DNA of 64,000 nucleotides from Adiantum capillus-veneris. Taxonomy: Eukaryota > Streptophyta > Polypodiopsida > Polypodiales > Pteridaceae. The notes under the pieces were generated by a model. That model was not told the origin of the DNA. It did not search any database and was given only the letters and a program-made list of their open reading frames with translations. The stretch is from assembly GCA_014529385.2 (NCBI GenBank), contig CM043962.1:50358598-50422597 (forward strand). Reading direction: 5' to 3'. This document shows, piece after piece, positions 59,590-64,000 of the stretch (the stretch's first letter is position 1; every line of letters starts with the position of its first letter). The position numbers and the translations under genes are program-made.

Positions 59590-61899
59590 TGTACAAATTA
59601 GCTTCAACTTTATATTTTGCACAAAAAGGAACTTAGAGCTTGCGGAATCAAGTGACAAGATTTGGTTATAGCATCACTAACACATTGTCTTAGGGTTATG
59701 GGAGCCCTCTCACCATCCACCCTCTTACAATGGTAGCCAAACAATAGCCAATGAATCACAAGCAACAAAACAACAACCTTCAATGAAACAAGTCACCTTA
59801 TGAAGCTGAATGAGTTTGCCAAGCCAAATTGGAGGAGAAGCGTGAGCCTTTGGACATGAATTGCACCCAAAACTACCAATTCATTGATGTTGGGGTAGAT
59901 ACAACAATGGTAGGAAGAATATCTTCTACTCGCACTCACTCAAACTAGCTCAAGCTTTTCTATGCACCAAGGTGATGGTGTATAGAAAGCTTACTCTCTC
60001 CTTACAACCAAGATAGAACTGGCGTGTGGTACGCTCAATCTAGTGTGCAATGGTATAGTGATGTCTTTTACAAGGAGGAATGGGTTCTATTTATAGGTTT
60101 TAGAAGCCTTGGTTAGGATTAAGCCTAATCAATTTTATTAGGAAAGATCAAGGATTATGAATTTTTATGAATTTCAAATGAGAATGGGGTCTCTCTTTTC
60201 TCTTGAGTCACATGGATGTGGGCTCAAGTAAGAGAATTATTGATGTGGTGAAAGGAGAGAAACTTCCATGGGAGTGAATGAATTTGTTTTACTTGTGCGG
60301 TTGCCTACTCCATATGTTGATAGTGTGGGTGCATTTTTACAAGAGAAGTTAGTTGTTAGTGGTAATAATCACTAGAATTGTTAGTGATACATTTACAATG
60401 GGTAGGATGAGTTGATTTGATGAAGGCAGAGGGGTGAATTAAAAGAGAATCATTGAGATGGTGAAGCTTTGAAGAAGCTTGAACTCACCCTTGTGTAGAT
60501 TGTGTAAAAAATGACCGTTGGTCTTCTTCTTCTTCTTCGCTTCTTTACGCCGATCCCACGGTTGACCACCACGATGAAAAGAGGATTTGTTGATGAAAAA
60601 CCTTCAATTTGCAGAATTTATCATGTTTAAGATGCTGAATTTTAGATATTTTTAGGAGAGGTAAATGAAATTGTAACATAGAAGCAATAGAGAGAGACAT
60701 GGAGAGTGTGTATGTATGTAGAGGTTCATAAAAGAACTATAGGGATAAGAGAGAAGGGTAATGGTGAAGAGGGTTGGAGAAGCCATGGAAATTGCAGGTT
60801 TGAGTGAGGGAAGGAGAGGGAGGGATGTGTAAGAGTGAGTAGGTGTGTGGAAGGGTGAGAGAAGACTAAGGGCTACTTGTGAGAAAAGTGGGCAGACTGG
60901 GGTCCACTCAAAAAATCATAGCTCACCGCTGGTAGCTCCAAAAATCATGAAAACATTTGAGGTGATTATTCAGAGTGTGGGCTACATTTTCTCTTTTGAC
61001 CACCGCTCCAAATTCGGAGTGGAGATAGGTGCCAAAATTCTCACCAAAAGACCTGTTTTTATGCCTGCAAAAGTCTTTTAGTGGCTCCCTCCTTTGTTGA
61101 ATTTGTACAATGCATCCAAGAGTGAGCCCCTCCTTTGTCATATCATAATACAAAGCATCCAAGTTGCCCTTGACCCATGCATGGAGGAGGATTATTGGTG
61201 AATAAAGAAATATATACATGGTGGGACTAGTGTGAGGACTATTCATGGACTTTAGCTCAATGAGCACATGGTGTTAGAATAATGAGTAAAAATAATAATA
61301 AAAATATGGAGGAGTTATGGATATGGAAAGATATTGGAATCATATGATATGGTCCCTCTTTGAGTTATTTTGGGTGAAAGAGGAAAAGGTATGCAAGTAA
61401 ATAATATAATAAACATGACCAATGAGTAGAAATCAATTTTTTGTTTTCACGAGGGTGAGGGTGAAAATGTGGGAGTGATTTGTATAAAGCAAAAATATGC
61501 GGTTAGAGTATGTACATATTGGCAAAAAATATAATTATGGTGTAAGAGGATGAAAGAAGGTGTACATAGGTTTAATAAAACACACACCTCAGTAGAAATA
61601 TTTAAATAAAATACCAAAATAATTATAAAAAATCCCTATATTTAGGCCATATATACAATGAAATATTTACACACAAAGAGGCCATAATATACTTTTATTT
61701 TTTTGATTTTATTTATTTTTTTGATTCAACTAGCCCAGTGACTAGCTAGCTGAGGATTTTAAGAAGATATGGGAAAAGCCCCCTAACTCTCACACACCTA
61801 TGTAAAGTGAAATGGTAGGGATAACCAAAATGTTTGAGTGATTTGATAGGGTGAGGTAACTTACTATAACAATTATGGAAAGCCAAAAAACGGCTATCA
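59281..61899 (-). repeat. LTR C, full length, 2,619 bp
   Basis: Element sense TGATAGCCG at 61899 to CCGCCTCA at 59281. It serves as 5' LTR of copy B and 3' LTR of copy C. It has a (CT)n tract in element sense (59543-59587 on plus as AG) and a TATA box at 60087-60097. U3 holds a 114-codon sense frame (60923-61267) conserved at 52858-53202 in LTR A; part of it resembles a U3 frame in the autonomous element's LTRs. Confidence 0.9.
60087..60097 (-). promoter_or_regulatory. TATA box of LTR C
   Basis: Minus-strand CCTATAAATAG; the downstream sequence leads toward PBS and gag of copy B. Confidence 0.7.
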
Positions 61900-61913
61900 T
61901 TAGCCCCCCCTTT
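61900..61913 (-). other. PPT of copy C
   Basis: Minus-strand AAAGGGGGGGCTAA before TGATAGCC. Confidence 0.8.
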
Positions 61914-61946
61914 ACATAATGGTACATTCATGTACCATTTATCTGA

Positions 61947-64000
61947 TCATACAACATGTATATTATGTAACGTCTGTCTTTGTCTGCTCTTATCTTTGAA
62001 GAACCTTTGTTGTATGATTAAAAAACCTTGTGTGATATCGAAGGTTCTCCGAGCCAATAGCAAGATGAAATGAAGTGATGGAGTAAAACTCCTCCATTGA
62101 GAAAGTTTCCATAAGCACCCCCCAGAATCAAAGATCTTAAAATATCTTTCCCAAAGCGAGATGTATGGTATGGAATCACTTACTGATTTCGGTTGAAGAA
62201 ACTTGTAGATTTTACTGTTGTCCATCATTGAATCTATCACTATGAATGTGATATAAAAGATTGGTTGCTCTTCCTCCTGTGTAAAGTTGATGTATCTGCT
62301 ACGATCTTCAAGAGCTTGTATGAGAAAATTCTTGAACTGTAGCTCATAAAATTCATTCAACCTGGGTAGGCTCATCAACAAGTAAAAAATTATATGACCT
62401 TCATGATTTAGGAAAGCTTGATCCATGCTTCCAGCTGCTATTGGAAGATATTGCAAATAGTTTACCACATAAGTAGATAATAGACAAAGGTTTCTATTGC
62501 TTCCAATACATTGGAAGAGAATAGATTTTGGTACTGATTGATGAAATATCCACATGTAGCAATCAACAAGTTTTTCATCTATGATGAAGACCAGAAGCAT
62601 CACAATGTGCGACCTCCATACACCAAAGAACCAAATGAAGAAGATTTGGAAACATCCGTTTATCAGCAAGTATTCATGTCCTCTTCCGCTTAAGAAGGTA
62701 TGGTGTCCCAGATAAAAGGTATATGTGAAGAGAGGAGAAGTTGACCTTGAAGAGGTGAAACCCAATATGAAGATGATTCGGGCTTCAAAAGCTTGGATCT
62801 CCTTGCTCAGAGATTGTCTCATGAATGAAGAGCCACCCACTAAAACACCATTGGAGAGAATGATACCCTTCTGATAGTTTCCTTTTATGATTTTATCTTT
62901 TACTACTCTCCCATGTTCTTCATCTCCTTCTAAGCCCCCCCTTTGGCAAGGTTGTAACTCCTCACATTGTACCACCTCAAAGGTTGATGGAATACTGTTT
63001 GATTTTGTGAAACATTTGGCTTCTTGCATGATAGGTTCCTCTATGCTTAACATACATGGGTCATGCCAATGCTTTTCAACATCCTCAAACACTTCTTCAA
63101 GATTATCCTCACCTGGATTCCACTCACACTCTTCTACTTTGTTTTGGAGTTGGCATTCCATGTACACAATCATCTCTTTATGATCCATGTGGTCTATGAT
63201 CTCTCCACCTATGATTTCATCTTCTTCTTCACTCTCTTATTTTAGACAAGATACACTCTCAGAACATTCCATAAGATCAAGGTTACCTTCAAGGTCTTCA
63301 TTCTCCATAGAGTCATGTTGCACAAAAGCTTCGTCTGCTCGGACTAGAAATTGACCCTCCGCCAAAGGGTTGGATATATCCATTATTGAATCGTCAATTC
63401 CATTTGAGATATCTTGTGTCGATTTTTTCATGCTTGTGATAAAGGTAGAAGAAAGAGATTCCACATTTGAATCTTGGCCACACACTTTAGCACTTGAATA
63501 ATCAGTTGGCATGTAAGTAGCTTCTTCAACATTTGTCGAAGTAGAAGGAGACAAGTATGGCAAAGGAGATGACTCCTTCATAGAAACACTTTCATGATGG
63601 TTGGATCTTCCAGCATGATGGAAACCATTTTTGATGTAGAAGTACTTGTGAAACTTCCTTCGGGCAATAGTGACCGCTTCTTCAAAGGTAGAGGGTCCAC
63701 TACAAGTAACATTAGTCTTTAGGAAAGGAGACAAACCCGAAATAAATTGCTCCATTTTTACATAATCTGGAAATGTAGAACTAAATCCATATCCTCCCCA
63801 TTGATGAGAAAAAAAATCCTCATAAGCATACTAGTCTTCACTATGTTATTGAAGTCTCCCTAATGAAGCCCATGCTGTCTCTGTTGTTGGAATTTTAGAG
63901 AATCTGGTCTTCAAAGCTTTGGAAATTTGGGTGTACCCATCTTCAATCTGAGAAGAAATACTCCAAAACCATTGTTCAGCGTTGCCTCTAAGGCATAGCA
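61947..64000 (-). pseudogene. gag: Copy C: gag-X ORF, runs off the window
   Basis: The frame from the window edge reads the same Gag as copies A and B. A TAG/TAA pair near 63831 and 63847 and a TAA at 63237-63239 (GAA in the other copies) break it. The 413-codon open part 61947-63188 is uninterrupted through the linker, the hydrophobic segment and the whole C-terminal X region, ending just before the PPT. Copy C therefore preserves the joint that copy A has lost by frameshift. I do not recognise X: it has one strongly hydrophobic stretch (FQIFFIWFFGVW...IVMLLVFII), several aromatic/Leu-rich segments, and a basic end. The Gag N-terminus lies outside the window. Confidence 0.78.

Larger units (their letters stand above)
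51733..64000 (-). mobile_element. Tandem array of a non-autonomous gag-only LTR retrotransposon
   Basis: On the minus strand the order from the right edge is internal C (partial), LTR C, internal B (partial), LTR B (partial), internal A (complete), LTR A. Each internal region has PBS, a gag frame and, in A and C, an extra C-terminal region running to the PPT, with no protease, RT, RNase H or integrase. The internal length from PBS to PPT is about 2.5 kb in copy A. LTR ends, PBS and PPT match those of the pol-bearing element at 2649-13124. Shared LTRs in tandem suggest unequal recombination between copies. The array continues beyond the window, so its right flank is unknown. Confidence 0.85.

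Overview
This window reads as repeat-rich intergenic DNA from the nuclear genome of a land plant with a large genome. I find no host protein gene, rRNA or tRNA that I can support. Almost all recognisable coding sequence is reverse-transcribing mobile elements, most of them broken. Three things point to a plant: a Tat/Athila-type Ty3/Gypsy element with two RNase H domains, a chromodomain Ty3/Gypsy element, and Ty1/Copia elements with a plant-style polypurine tract. The mix, together with a Penelope-like element and many long (CT)n and (AC)n tracts, would suit a fern, lycophyte or gymnosperm. The sequence alone does not settle which.

Layout. 1-938 is unassigned. 939-1472 (-) is an ORF with four W-[VI]-P-K repeats. 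An old minus-strand dual-RNase-H Gypsy element occupies 1471-2648 and 13125-13685. It is split by a complete nested plus-strand element of the same lineage at 2649-13124, which has both LTRs, PBS, PPT, target duplication, gag and pol. 15393-17820 (+) is a decayed Gypsy gag-PR-RT. 17819-18364 is an unknown ORF. 22191-24590 (-) is a decayed chromovirus ending in a chromodomain. 24591-25440 looks like the start of an LTR with a TATA box. 25441-29940 is non-coding with microsatellites and direct repeats. 30085-37757 (+) is a Penelope-like element with RT bounded by about 0.6 kb direct repeats. 37758-40743 (-) is a Gypsy family with LTR and gag (called family D here), and a second family D LTR lies in plus orientation at 50359-51141. 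42180-46340 (+) and 46355-49280 (-) are two decayed Copia elements facing each other. 51733-64000 (-) is a tandem array LTR-internal-LTR-internal-LTR-internal of a non-autonomous LTR element. Its long ORF joins gag to an unknown C-terminal region and has no protease, RT or integrase.

How the parts fit. The non-autonomous array on the right and the intact-structured element at 2649-13124 share LTR ends (TGATAGCC...CCGCCTCA), much of U3, the PBS (TGGTGCCCCCACGGAGGA) and the polypurine tract. This suggests an autonomous/non-autonomous pair in which the gag-X element depends on the other's pol in trans. The autonomous copy also carries two tandem, similar small ORFs between PBS and gag. The Penelope-like element has a CxC motif, flanking repeats and (AC)n surroundings that recall the microsatellite-biased Chlamys/Naiad type, but no GIY-YIG endonuclease was found. 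These three systems are the most interesting content of the window.
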